Shown here one piece after another: positions 48,265 through 61,421 of a stretch of 64,000 nucleotides of DNA. The notes beneath the pieces were generated by a model that worked only from the letters and a program-made list of their open reading frames with translations, had not been told where the DNA came from and did no database searches. Position 1 is the first letter of the stretch; each line of letters starts with the position of its first letter. Source of the stretch: Rhipidocladum racemiflorum (Eukaryota; Streptophyta; Magnoliopsida; Poales; Poaceae); contig JAYEVF010000041.1 of the NCBI GenBank assembly GCA_036346355.1, forward strand, positions 62,001-126,000. The letters run 5' to 3'. Made by a program: the position numbers and the translations under genes.

Positions 48265-50102
48265 GGTGTTTGGCACTCAGTTTCGTTTCGTGCATCGCTT
48301 TCGATTTTTTCAGCTTAGGAACTCGTCGTTGTGGAATATTTCACGGCGACTCGGACGGATTCGAAATGCATGCCTAAATGAGTTACAACACATATGAATT
48401 GCATTCGGTGTGTTTGGCACCCGGCCTCATTTCGTTCAACATTTTCGTTTCGTGCCGCAATGTTTTCATTTTGGCGTGCTAGGTTGCAGCGTGTAAGGTG
48501 CTTGCCATAATGTTCCATTTCGTGCACCATTTTCGGCGTCCGTGGTGTTTCCACAATGTGTCATTTCGTGCATCTTTTTCATTTTCGAATGGCTTCCGCT
48601 GCAATGCCCGTTGGGACGCGTCGTGGAAGAATGTTTCAGACCTGCTCGAATGGATTCGATACAAATGATGAAAAGCACTAGCAAACATCATAAGTTCTTT
48701 CGGGGTGTCTTGCACTCGGTTCTTTTTCGTGTATCGGTTTCGTTTGTATTCAGCTTTTATTACCCGTGGGAACTCGTCGTGGTGGAACATTTGACACTGA
48801 CTCAGACATATTCGAAATGCATGCCGAAATGAGTGGAAGCAAATATGAAGTACACTCGATGTGTTTCGCACTCAGTTCCATCTCGTGCAACGTTTTCGAA
48901 CGGGCGCCGCTTGTTGCATTCGTTCGTGCTCAACGCGGAGAAATGTTTCACAACAACTCGGACGGACTCGAAATGCATGCCGGAATGTGCTTGGGCAAAT
49001 ATGAAGTTCATTCGGCATGATTGGAACGAAGTTTCGTGTCGTGCACCGTTTTAGTACGCGTGTAGTTTACAGTACCGTCAGGGACCCATCGTGCATGAAT
49101 ATTTCGCATCGACTCGGACGTACTCGAAATGCTTGTCGAAATGGGATAGGGCATATATGAAGTCCATTCGGGGAGTTCGACACCAATTTTCCTTTCGTGC
49201 TTCGCTTCCGTCCGAACGCAGCTTGCAGAACACCCTGCGACCCGTCGCGGAGGGATGTTTCCACACTCACTCGGACGTATTCGAAATGAATGCAGAACTG
49301 TAGCAGCAATGCATGGAAAGTCCACTCGCGCAGTTTGTCCTACATTTTCCTTTCGTGCGTCGTTTTGATACGCACGCAGCTTGCAGTACCCGTTGGCACC
49401 TATCGCGGAGAAATGTTTTGCATCGACCCGGATGCAACAGCAATGCATGCCGAAATGAGCTTGGGCACACATGAACTCTATTCAGGGTGTCTGCCACAAG
49501 CTTTCTTTTCGTGCTGTTCTGAATGCGAGCGTGACTTGTAGTACCATTTGTCCTGTGGGTTTCACACCGACACGGATGAGCCCAAATTGCTCGCTAAAAT
49601 GAGCTACGGCAGACATGAAGTCCATTCTGGTTGATTGACACTCATCTTCGTCTTATGCGTCGTTTTCTTGTGAAAATCCTTGCACCATACAGTACTCGTC
49701 GCGGAGGAATGTTTCACACGACTCGGAAAGATTCATAACGCATGCCGAAATGTGCTTGGGCATATATGAAGTTCATTCGGCGTGTTTGGAACAATGTTTT
49801 CTTTTTTGCACCATTCTTGTACGCGTGTAGTTTACATTACCATTAGGGACCCATTGTGCATGAATGTTTCGGTTCGAGCCGGACGTACTCGAAATGCTTG
49901 CTGAAACGGGCTAGGGCGCATATGAAGCCCATTCGGGGAGTTTGACACCGAGTTTCGTTTCGCGCATCGTTTTCATTTGGACGCAGCTTGCAGTACCCCT
50001 TGTGACCCGTCGCGGAGGGATGTTTCGCACTCACTCGGACGTATTCAAAATGAATGCAGAATTGTGCTGAAACACACAAGCGAACATCGTAAGTTAATTC
50101 TG
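48265..50102 (-). repeat. HOR copy G3
   Basis: Unit of 1,838 bp with private changes: gtcttgcactcggttc near 48708, cgtgctgttctgaatgcgag near 49510 and cctgctcgaatgg near 48641. The last is also in G4 and G5. Confidence 0.9.
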
Positions 50103-52235
50103 GGTGTTTGGCACTCAGTTTCGTTTCGTGCATCGCTTTCGATTTTTTCAGCTTAGGAACTCGTCGTTGTGGAATATTTCACGGCGACTCGGACGGATTC
50201 GAAATGCATGCCTAAATAAGTTACAACACATATGAATTGCATTCGGTGTGTTTGGCACCCGGCTTCATTTCGTTCACCGTTTTCGTTTCGTGCCGCAATG
50301 TTTCATTTTGGCGTGCTAGGTTGCAGCGTGTAAGGTGCTTGCCATAATGTTCCATTTCGTGCATCATTTTCGGCGTCCGTGGTGTTTCCACAATGTGTCA
50401 TTTCGTGCATCATTTTCATTTTCGAATGGCTTCCGCTGTAGTGCCCGTTGGGACGCGTCGTGGAGGAATGTTTCAGACCTGCTCGAATGGATTCGATACA
50501 AATGATGAGAAGCACTAGCAAACATCATAAGTTCTTTAGGGGTGTCTGGCACTCGGTTTTGTTTCGTGCATCGGTTTCGTTTGTATTCAGCTTTTATTAC
50601 CCGTGGGAACCCGTTGTGATGGAACATTTGACACCGACTCGGATATATTCGAAATGCATGCCGAAATGAGTGGAAGCACATATGAAGTCCACTCGATGTG
50701 TTTCGCACTCAGTTTCATCTCGTGCAACGTTTTCGAACGAGCGCCGCTTGTTGCATTCGTTCGTGCTCAACGCGGAGAAATGTTTCACAACAACTCGGAC
50801 GGACTCGAAATGCATGCCGGAATGTGCTTGGGCAAATATGAAGTTCATTCGGCATGATTGGAACGAAGTTTCGTGTCGTGCACCGTTTTGGTACGCGTGT
50901 AGTTTACAGTACCGTCAGGGACCCATCGTGCATGAATATTTCGCATCGACTCGGACGTACTCGAAATGCTTGTCGAAATGGGATAGGGCATATATGAAGT
51001 CCATTCGGGGAGTTCGACACCAATTTTCTTTTCGTGCTTCGCTTCCGTCCGGACGCAGCTTGCAGAACACCTTGCGACCCGTCGCGGAGGGATGTTTCCA
51101 CACTCACTCGGACGTATTCGAAATGAATGCAGAACTGTAGCAGCAATGCATGGAAAGTCCACTCGCGCAGTTTGTCCTACATTTTTCCTTTCGTGCGTCG
51201 TTTTGATACGCACGCAGCTTGCAGTACCCGTTGGCACCTATCACGGAGAAATGTTTTGCATCGACCCAGATGCAACAGAAATGCATGCCGAAATGAGCTT
51301 GGGCACACATGAACTCTATTCAGGGTGTCTGCCACAAGCTTTCTTTTCGTACTCGTTCTGGTACGAACGTGACTTGTAGTACCATTTGTCCTGTAGGTTT
51401 CACACCGACACGGATGAGCCCAAATTGCTCGCTAAAATGAGCTACGGCAGACATGAAGTCCATTCTGGTTGATTGACACTCATCTTCGTCTTATGCGTCG
51501 TTTTCTTGTGAAAATCCTTGCACCACACAGTACTCGTCGCGGAGGAATGTTTCACACGACTCGGAAAGATTCAAAACGCATGCCGAAATGTGCTTCGGCA
51601 CACATGAACTCTATTCAGGGTGTCTGCCACAATCTTTCTTTTCGTACTCGTTCTGGTACGAACGTGACTTGTAGTACCATTTGTCCTGTAGGTTTCACAC
51701 CGACACGGATGAGCCCAAATTGCTCGCTAAAATGAGATACGGCAGACATGAAGTCCATTCTGGTTGATTGACACTCATCTTCGTCTTATGCGTCGTTTTC
51801 TTGTGAAAATCCTTGCACCATACAGTACTCGTCGCGGAGGAATGTTTCACACGACTCGGAAAGATTCAAAACGCATGCCGAAATGTGCTTGGGCATATAT
51901 GAAGTTCATTCGGCGTGTTTGGAACAATGTTTTCTTTTTTGCACCATTCTTGTACGCGTGTAGTTTCCATTACCATTAGGGACCCAATGTGCATGAATGT
52001 TTCGGTTCGAGCCGGACGTACTCGAAATGCTTGCTGAAACGGGCTAGGGCGCATATGAAGCCCATTCGGGGAGTTTGACACCGAGTTTCATTTCGCGCAT
52101 CGTTTTCATTCGGACACAGCTTGCAGTACCCCTTGTGACCCGTCGCGGAGGGATGTTTCGCACTCACTCGGACGTATTCAAAATGAATGCAGAATTGTGC
52201 TGAAACGCACAAGCGAACATCGTAAGTTAATTCTG
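50103..52235 (-). repeat. HOR copy G4, enlarged by a 295-bp duplication
   Basis: The interval is 2,133 bp, which equals one normal unit plus 295 bp. The extra length is the tandem dimer described at 51302-51891. Confidence 0.9.
51302..51891 (-). repeat. Tandem 295-bp dimer duplication inside G4
   Basis: gattgacactcatcttcg occurs at 51471 and 51766, and actctattcagggtgtct at 51312 and 51607, each 295 bp apart. The join is the chimeric word gtgcttcggcacacatg near 51590. The two copies are almost identical, so the event is recent. Confidence 0.88.
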
Positions 52236-54074
52236 GGTGTTTGGCACTCAGTTTCGTTTCGTGCATCGCTTTTGATTTTTTCAGCTTAGGAACTCGTCGT
52301 TGTGGAATATTTCACGGCGACTCGGACGGATTCGAAATGCATGCCTAAATGAGTTACAACACATATGAATTGCATTCGGTGTGTTTGGCACCCGGCTTCA
52401 TTTCGTTCACCGTTTTCGTTTCGTGCCGCAATGTTTCATTTTGGCGTGCTAGGTTGCAGCGTGTAAGGTGCTTGCCATAATGTTCCATTTCGTGCATCAT
52501 TTTCGGCGTCCGTGGTGTTTCCACAATGTGTCATTTCGTGCATCATTTTCATTTTCGAATGGCTTCCGATGCAGTGCCCGTTGGGACGCGTCGTGGAGGA
52601 ATGTTTCAGACCTGCTCGAATGGATTCGATACAAATGATGAGAAGCACTAGCAAACATCATAAGTTCTTTAGGGGTGTCTGGCACTCGGTTCTGTTTCGT
52701 GCATCGGTTTCGTTTGTATTCAGCTTTTATTACCCGTGGGAACCCGTCGTGGTGGACCATTTGACACCGACTCGGACATATTCGAAATGCATGCCGAAAT
52801 GAGTGGAAGCACATATGAAGTCCACTCGATGTGTTTCGCACTCAGTTTCATCTCGTGCAACGTTTTCGAACGGGCGCCGCTTGTTGCATTCGTTCGTGCT
52901 CAACGCGGAGAAATGTTTCACAACAAGTCGGACGGACTCGAAATGCATGCCGGAATGTGCTTGGGCAAATATGAAGTTCATTCGGCATGATTGGAACGAA
53001 GTTTCGTGTCGTGCACCGTTTTGGTACGCGTGTAGTTTACAGTACCGTCAGGGACCCATCGTGCATGAATATTTCGCATCGACTCGGACGTGCATCAAAT
53101 GCTTGTCGAAATGGGATAGGGCATATATGAAGTCCATTCGGGAGTTCGACACCAATTTTCCTTTCGTGCTTCGGCTTCCGTCCGGACGCAGCTTGCAGAA
53201 CACCTTTAATTCGTCGCGGAGGGATGTTTCCGCACTCACTCGGACGTATTCGAAATGAATGCAGAACTGTAGCAGCAATGCATGGAAAGTCCACTCGCGC
53301 AGTTTGTCCTACATTTTCCTTTCGTGCGTCGTTTTGATACGCACGCAGCTTGCAGTACCCGTTGGCACCTATCGCGGAGAAATGTTTTGCATCGACCCGG
53401 ATGCAACAGAAATGCATGCCGAAATGAGCTTGGGCACACATCAACTCTATTCAGGGTGTCTGCCACAATCTTTCTTTTATTTCGCACTGCTCTGGTACGA
53501 ACGTGACTTGTAGTACCATTTGTCCTGTAGGTTTCACACCGACACGGATGAGCCCAAATTGCTCGCTAAAATGAGCTACGGCAGACATGAAGTCCATTCT
53601 GGTTGATTGACACTCATCTTCGTCTTATGCGTCGTTTTCTTGTGAAAATCCTTGCACCATACAGTACTCGTCGCGGAGGAATGTTTCACACGACTCGGAA
53701 AGATTCAAAACGCATGCCGAAATGTGCTTGGGCATATATGAAGTTCATTCGGCGTGTTTGGAACAATGTTTTCTTTTTTGCACCATTCTTGTACGCGTGT
53801 AATTTACATTACCATTAGGGACCCATTGTGCATGAATGTTTCGGTTCGAGCCGGACGTACTCGCAATGCTTGCTGAAACGGGCTAGGGCGCATATGAAGC
53901 CCATTCGGGGAGTTTGACACCGAGTTTCGTTTCGCGCATCGTTTTCATTCGGACGCAGCTTGCAGTACCCCTTGTGACCCGTCGCGGAGGGATGTTTCGC
54001 ACTCACTCGGACGTATTCAAAATGAATGCAGAATTGTGCTGAAACGCACAAGTGAACATCGTAAGTTAATTCTG
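52236..54074 (-). repeat. HOR copy G5
   Basis: Unit of 1,839 bp. A cluster of unusual spellings at 53090-53240 and 53470-53495 includes cgtgcatcaaatgc, cacctttaattcgtcg and tttatttcgcactgc. The rest is standard. Confidence 0.9.
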
Positions 54075-55910
54075 GGTGTTTGGCACTCAGTTTCGTTTCG
54101 TGCATCGCTTTCGATTTTTTCAGCTTAGGAACTCGTCGTTGTGGAATATTTCACGGCGACTCGGACGGATTCGAAATGCATGCCTAAATGAGCTACAACA
54201 CATATGAATTGCATTCGGTGTGTTTGGCACCCGGCTTCATTTCGTTCACCGTTTTCGTTTCGTGCCGCAATGTTTAATTTTGGCGTGCTAGGTTGCAGCG
54301 TGTAAGGTGCTTGCCATAATGTTCAATTTCGTGCAACATTTTCGGCGTCCGTGGTGTTTCCACAATGTGTCATTTCGTGCATCATTTTCATTTTCGAATG
54401 GCTTCCGCTGCAGTGCCCGTTGGGACGCGTCGTGGAGGAATGCTTCAGACCTACTCGAATGGATTCGATACAAATGATGAACAGCACTAGGAAACATCAT
54501 AAGTTGTTTCGGGGTGTCTGGCACTCTGTTCTGTTTCGTGCATCGGTTTCGTTTGTATTCAGCTTTTATTACCCGTGGGAACCCGTCGTGGTGGAACATT
54601 TGACACCGACTCGGACATATTCAAAATGCATGCCGAAATGAGTGGAAGCAAATATGAAGTCCACTCGATGTGTTTCGCACTCAGTTTCATCTCGTGCAAC
54701 GTTTTCGAACGGGCGCCGCTTGTTGCATTCGTTCGTGCTCAACGCGGAGAAATGTTTCACAACAACTCGAACGGACTCGAAATGCATGCCGGAATGTGCT
54801 TGGGCAAATATGAAGTTCATTCGGCATGATTGGAACGAAGTTTCGTGTCGTGCACCGTTTTGGTACGCGTGTAGTTTACTGTACCATCAGGGACCCATCG
54901 TGCATGAATATTTCGCATCGACTTGGACGTACTCGAAATGCTTGTCGAAATGGGATAGGGCATATTGAAGTCCATTCGGGGAATTCGACACCAATTTTCC
55001 TTTCGTGCTTCGCTTCCGTCCGGACGCAGCTTGCAGAACACCTTGCGACCCGTCGCGGAGGGATGTTTCCACACTCACTCGGACGTATTCGAAATGAATG
55101 CAGAACTGTAGCAGCAATGCATGGAAAGTCCACTCGCGCAGTTTGTCCTACATTTTCCTTTCGTGCATCGTTTTGATACGCACACAGCTTGCAGTACCCG
55201 TTGGCACCTATCGCGGAGAAATGTTTTGCGTCGACCCGGATGCAACAGAAATGCATGCCGAAATGAGCTTGGGCACACATGAACTCTATTCAGGGTGTCT
55301 GCCACAATCTTTCTTTTCGTACTCGTTCTGGTACGAACGTGACTTGTAGTACCATTTGTCCTGTAGGTTTCACACCGACACGGATGAGCCCAAATTGCTC
55401 GCTAAAATGAGCTACGGCAGACATGAAGTCCATTCTGGTTGATTGACACTCATCTTCATCTTATGCGTCGTTTTCTTGTGAAAATCCTTGCACCATACAG
55501 TACTCGTCGCGGAGGAATGTTTCACACGACTCGGAAAGATTCAAAACGCATGCCGAAATGTGCTTGGGCATATATGAAGTTCATTCGGAGTGTTTGGAAC
55601 AATGTTTTCTTTTTTGCACCATTCTTATACGCGTGTTGTTTACATTACCATTAGGGACCCATTGTGCATGAATGTTTCGGTTCGAGCCGGACGTACTCGA
55701 AATGCTTGCTTAAACGGGCTAGGGCGCATATTAAGCCCATTCGGGGAGTTTGACACCGAGTTTCGTTTCGCGCATCGTTTTCATTCGGACGCAGCTTGCA
55801 GTACCCCTTGTGACCCGTCGCGGAGGGATGTTTCGCACTCACTCGGACGTATTCAAAATGAATGCAGAATTGTGCTGAAACGCACAAGCGAACATCGTAA
55901 GTTAATTCTG
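54075..55910 (-). repeat. HOR copy G6
   Basis: Unit of 1,836 bp. It carries gatgaacagcac (54477) and agttgtttcgggg (54503), both also in G9 and G11, and ctggcactctgttctg, also in G7, G9, G10 and G11. Confidence 0.9.
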
Positions 55911-57750
55911 GGTGTTTGGCACTCAGTTTCGTTTCGTGCATCGCTTTCGATTTTTTCAGCTTAGGAACTCGTCGTTGTGGAATATTTCACGGCGACTCGG
56001 ACGGATTCGAAATGCATGCCTAAATGAGCTACAACACATATGAATTGCATTCGGTGTGTTTGGCACCCGGCTTCATTTCGTTCACCGTTTTCGTTTCGTG
56101 CCGCAATGTTTCATTTTGGCGTGCTAGGTTGCAGCGTGTAAGGTGCTTGCCATAATGTTCAATTTCGTGCAACATTTTCGGCGTCCGTGGTGTTTCCACA
56201 ATGTGTCATTTCGTGCATCATTTTCATTTTCGAATGGCTTCCGCTGCAGTGCCCGTTGGGACGCGTCGTGGAGGAATGCTTCAGACCTACTCGAATGGAT
56301 TCGATACAAATGATGAAAAGCACTAGCAAACATCATAAGTTCTTTCGGGGTGTCTGGCACTCTGTTCTGTTTCGTGCATCGGTTTCGTTTGTATTCAGCT
56401 TTTATTACCCGTGGGAACCCGTCGTGGTGGAACATTTTACACCGACTCGGACATATTCGAAATGCATGCCGAAATGGGTGGAAGCAAATATGAAGTCCAC
56501 TCGATGTGTTTCGCACTCAGTTCCATCTCGTGCAACGTTTTCGAACGGGCGCCGCTTGTTGCATTCGTTCGTGCTCAACACGGAGAAATGTTTCACATCA
56601 ACTCGGACAGACTCGAAATGCATGTCGGAATGTGCTTGGGCAAATATGAAGTTCATTCGGCATCATGATTGGAACGAAGTTTCGTGTCGTGCACCGTTTT
56701 GGTTCGCGTGTAGTTTACAGTACCGTCAGGGACGCATCGTGCACGAATATTTCGCATCGACTCGGACGTACTCGAAATGCTTGTCGAAATGGGATAGGGC
56801 ATATATGAAGTCCATTCGGGGAGTTCGACACCAATTTTCCTATCGTGCTTCGCTTCCGTCCGGACGCAGCTTGCAGAACACCTTGCGACCCGTCGCGGAG
56901 GGATGTTTCCACACTCACTCAGACGTATTCGAAATGAATGCAGAACTGTAGCAGCAATGCATGGAAAGTCCACTCGCGCAGTTTGTCCTACATTTTCCTT
57001 TCGTGCATCGTTTTGATACGCACGCAGCTTGCAGTACCCGTTGGCACCTATCGCGGAGAAATGTTTTGCATCGACCCGGATGCAACAGAAATGCATGCCG
57101 AAATGAGCTTGGGCACACATAAACTCTATTCAGGGTGTCTGCCACAAGCTTTCTTTTCGTACTCGTTCTGGTACGAACGTGACTTGTAGTACCATTTGTC
57201 CTGTAGGTTTCACACCGACACGGATGAGCCCAAATTGCTCGCTAAAATGAGCTACGGCAGACATGAAGTCCATTCTGGTTGATTGACACTCATCTTCATC
57301 TTATGCGTCGTTTTCTTGTGAAAATCCTTGCACCATACAGTACTCATCGCGGAGGAATGTTTCACACGACTCGGAAAGATTGAAAACGCATGCCGAAATG
57401 TGCTTGGGCATATATGAAGTTCATTCGGCGTGTTTGAAACAATGTTTTCTTTTTTGCACCATTCTTGTACGCGTGTAGTTTACATTACCATTAGGGACCC
57501 ATTTTGCATGAATGTTTCGGTTCGAGCCGGACGTACTCGAAATGCTTGCTGAAACGGGCTAGGGCGCATATGAAGCCCATTCGGGGAGTTTGACACCGAG
57601 TTTCGTTTCGCGCATCGTTTTCATTCGGACGCAGCTTGCAGTACCCCTTGTGACCCGTCGCGGAGGGATGTTTCACACTCACTCGGACGTATTCAAAATG
57701 AATGCAGAATTGTGCTGAAACGCACAAGCGAACATCGTAAGTTAATTCTG
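55911..57750 (-). repeat. HOR copy G7
   Basis: Unit of 1,840 bp. It has a three-base insertion, ggcatcatgattgg, near 56659, plus ttttggttcgcgtg, cattttacaccgac and actcagacgtattcg. All four recur in G10, three units downstream. Confidence 0.9.
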
Positions 57751-59587
57751 GGTGTTTGGCACTCAGTTTCATTTCGTGCATCGCTTTCGATTTTTTCAGC
57801 TTGGGAACTCGTCGTTGTGGAATATTTCACGGCGACTCGGACGGATTCGAAATGCATGCCTAAATGAGTTACAACACATATGACTTGCATTCGGTGTGTT
57901 TGGCACCCGGCTTCATTTCGTTCACCGTTTTCGTTTCGTGCCGCAATGTTTCATTTTGGCGTGCTAGGTTGCAGCGTGTAAGGTGCTTGCCATAATGTTC
58001 CATTTCGTGCATCATTTTCGGCGTCCGTGGTGTTTTCACAATGTGTCATATCGTGCATCATTTTCATTTTCGAATGGCTTCCGCTGAAGTGCCCGTTGGG
58101 ACGCGTCGTGGAGGAATGTTTCAGACCTACTCGAATGGATTCGATACAAATGATGAAAAGCACTAGCAAACATCATAAGTTCTTTCGGGGTGTCTGGCAC
58201 TCGGTTCTGTTTCGTGCATCGGTTTCGTTTGTATTCAGCTTTTATTACCCGTGGGAACCCGTCGTGGTGGAACATTTGACACCGACTCGAACATATTCGA
58301 AATGCATGCCGAAATGAGTGGAAGCAAATATGAAGTCCACTCGATGTGTTTCGCACTCAGTTTCATCTCGTGCAACGTTTTCGAACGGGCGCCGCTTGTT
58401 GCATTCGTTCGTGCTCAACGCGGAGAAATGTTTCACAACAAGTCGGACGGACTCGAAATGCATGCCGGAATGTGCTTGGGCAAATATGAAGTTCATTCGG
58501 CATGATTGGAACGAAGTTTCGTGTCGTGCACCATTTTGGTACGCGTGTAGTTTACAGTACCGTCAGGGACCCATCGTGCATGAATATTTCGCATCGACTC
58601 GGACGTACTCGAAATGCTTGTCGAAATGGGATAGGGCATATATGAAGTCCATTCGGGGAATTCGACACCAATTTTCCTTTCGTGCTTCGCTTCCGTCCGG
58701 ACGCAGCTTGCAGAACACCTTGCGACCCGTCGCGGAGGGATGTTTCCACACTCACTCGGACGTATTCGAAATGAATGCAGAACTGTAGCAGCAATGCATG
58801 GAAAGTCCACTCGCGCAGTTTGTCCTACATTTTCCTTTCGTGCATCGTTTTGATACGCACGCAGCTTGCAGTATCCGTTGGCACCTATCGCGGAAAAATG
58901 TTTTGCATCGACCCGGATGCAACAGAAATGCATGCCGAAATGAGCTTGGGCACACATGAACTCTATTCAGGGTGTCTGCCACAATCTTTCTTTTCGTACT
59001 CATTCTGGTACGAACGTGACTTGTAGTACCATTTGTCCTGTAGGTTTCACACCGACACGGATGAGCCCAAATTGCTCGCTAAAATGAGCTACGGCAGACA
59101 TGAAGTCCATTCTGGATGATTGACACTCATCTTCATCTTATGCGTCGTTTTCTTGTGAAAATCCTTGCACCATACAGTACTCGTCGCGGAGGAATGTTTC
59201 ACACGACTCGGAAAGATTCAAAACGCATGCCGAAATGTGCTTGGGCATATATGAAGTTCATTCGGCGTGTTTGAAACAATGTTTTCTTTTTTGCACCATT
59301 CTTGTACGCGTGTAGTTTACATTACCATTAGGGACCCATTTTGCATGAATGTTTCGGTTCGAGCCGGACGTACTCGAAATGCTTGCTGAAACGGGCTAGG
59401 GCGCATATGAAGCCCATTCGGGGAGTTTGACACCGAGTTTCGTTTCGCGCATCGTTTTCATTCGGACGCAGCTTGCAGTACCCCTTGTGACCCGTCGCGG
59501 AGGGATGTTTCGCACTCACTCGGACGTATTCAAAATGAATGCAGAATTGTGCTGAAACGCACAAGCGAACATCGTAAGTTAATTCTG
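57751..59587 (-). repeat. HOR copy G8
   Basis: Unit of 1,837 bp. It carries tgtcatatcgtgcatc near 58045, ctggatgattgac near 59111 and cccattttgcatg near 59336, which recur two units on in the G10-G11 region. Confidence 0.9.
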
Positions 59588-61421
59588 GGTGTTTGGCACT
59601 CAGTTTCGTTTCGTGCATCGCTTTCGATTTTTTCAGCTTACGAACTCGTCGTTGTGGAATATTTTACGGCGACTCGGACGGATTCGAAATGCATGCCTAA
59701 ATGAGTTACAACACATATGAATTGCATTCGGTGTGTTTGGCACCCGGCTTCATTTCGTTCACCGTTTTCGTTTCGTGCCGCAATGTTTCATTTTGGCGTG
59801 CTAGGTTGCAGCGTGTAACGTGCTTGCCATAATGTTCCATTTCGTGCAACATTTTCGGCGTCCGTGGTGTTTCCACAATGTGTCATATCGTGCATCATTT
59901 TCATTTTCGAATGGCTTCCGCTGCAGTGCCCGTTGGGACGCGTCGTGGAGGAATGCTTCAGACCTACTCGAATGGATTCGATACAAATGATGAACAGCAC
60001 TAGCAAACATCATAAGTTGTTTCGGGGTGTCTGGCACTCTGTTCTGTTTCGTGCATCGGTTTCGTTTGTATTCAGCTTTTATTACCCGTGGGAACCCGTC
60101 GTGGTGGAACATTTGACACCGACTCGGACATATTCGAAATGCATGCCGAAATGAGTGGAAGCAAATATGAAGTCCACTCGTTGTGTTTCGCACTCAGTTT
60201 CATCTCGTGCAACGTTTTGAGCAGGCGCCGCTTGTTGCATTCGTTCGTGCTCAACGCGGAGAAATGTTTCACAACAACTCGGACGGACTCGAAATGCATG
60301 CCGGAATGTGCTTGGGCAAATATGAAGTTTATTCGGCATGATTGGAACGAAGTTTCGTGTCGTGCACCGTTTTGGTACGCGTGTAGTTTACAGTACCGTC
60401 AGGGACCCATCGTGCATGAATATTTCGCATCGACTCGGACGTACTCGAAATGCTTGTCAAAATGGGATAGGGCATATATGAAGTCCATTCGGGGAGTTCG
60501 ACACCAATTTTCCTTTCGTGCTTCGCTTCCGTCCGGACGCAGCTTGCAGAACACCTTGCGACCCGTCAGCGAGGGATGTTTCCACACTCACTCGGACGTA
60601 TTCGAAATGAATGCAGAACTGTAGCAGCAATGCATGGAAAGTCCACTCGCGCAGTTTGTCCTACATTTTCCTTTCGTGCATCGTTTTGATACACACGCAG
60701 CTTGCAGTACCCGTTGGCACCTATCGCGGAGAAATTTTTGCATCGACCCGGATGCAACAGAAATGCATGCCGAAATGAGCTTGGGCACACATGAACTCTA
60801 TTCAGGGTGTCTGCCACAATCTTTCTTTTCGTACTCGTTCTGGTACGAACGTGACTTGTAGTACCATTTGTCCTGTAGGTTTCACACCGACACGGATGAG
60901 CCCAAATTGCTCGCTAAAATGAGCTACGACAGACATGAAGTCCATTCTGGTTGATTGACACTCATCTTCATCTTATGCGTCGTTTTCTTGTGAAAATCCT
61001 TGCACCATACAGTACTCGTCGCGGAGGAATGTTTCACACGACTCGGAAAGATTCAAAACGCATGCCGAAATGTGCTTGGGCATATATGAAGTTCATTCGG
61101 CGTGTTTGGAACAATGTTTTCTTTTTTGCACCATTCTTATACGCGTGTAGTTTACATTACCATTAGGGACCCATTGTGCATGAATGTTTCGGTTCGAGCC
61201 GGACGTACTCGAAATGCTTGCTAAAACGGGCTAGGGCGCATATGAAGCCCATTCGGGGAGTTTGACACCGAGTTTCGTTTCGCGCATCGTTTTAATTCGG
61301 ACGCAGCTTGCAGTACCCCTTGTGACCCGTCATGAGGGATGTTTCGCACTCACTCGGACGTATTCAAAATGAATGCAGAATTGTGCTGAAACGCACAAGC
61401 GAACATCGTAAGTTAATTATG
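59588..61421 (-). repeat. HOR copy G9
   Basis: Unit of 1,834 bp. It has gtaacgtgcttgcc near 59815 and ccactcgttgtgtttcgc near 60175, both recurring in G11. Private changes are gttttgagcaggcgcc near 60215 and cgtcatgaggga near 61327. Confidence 0.9.
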
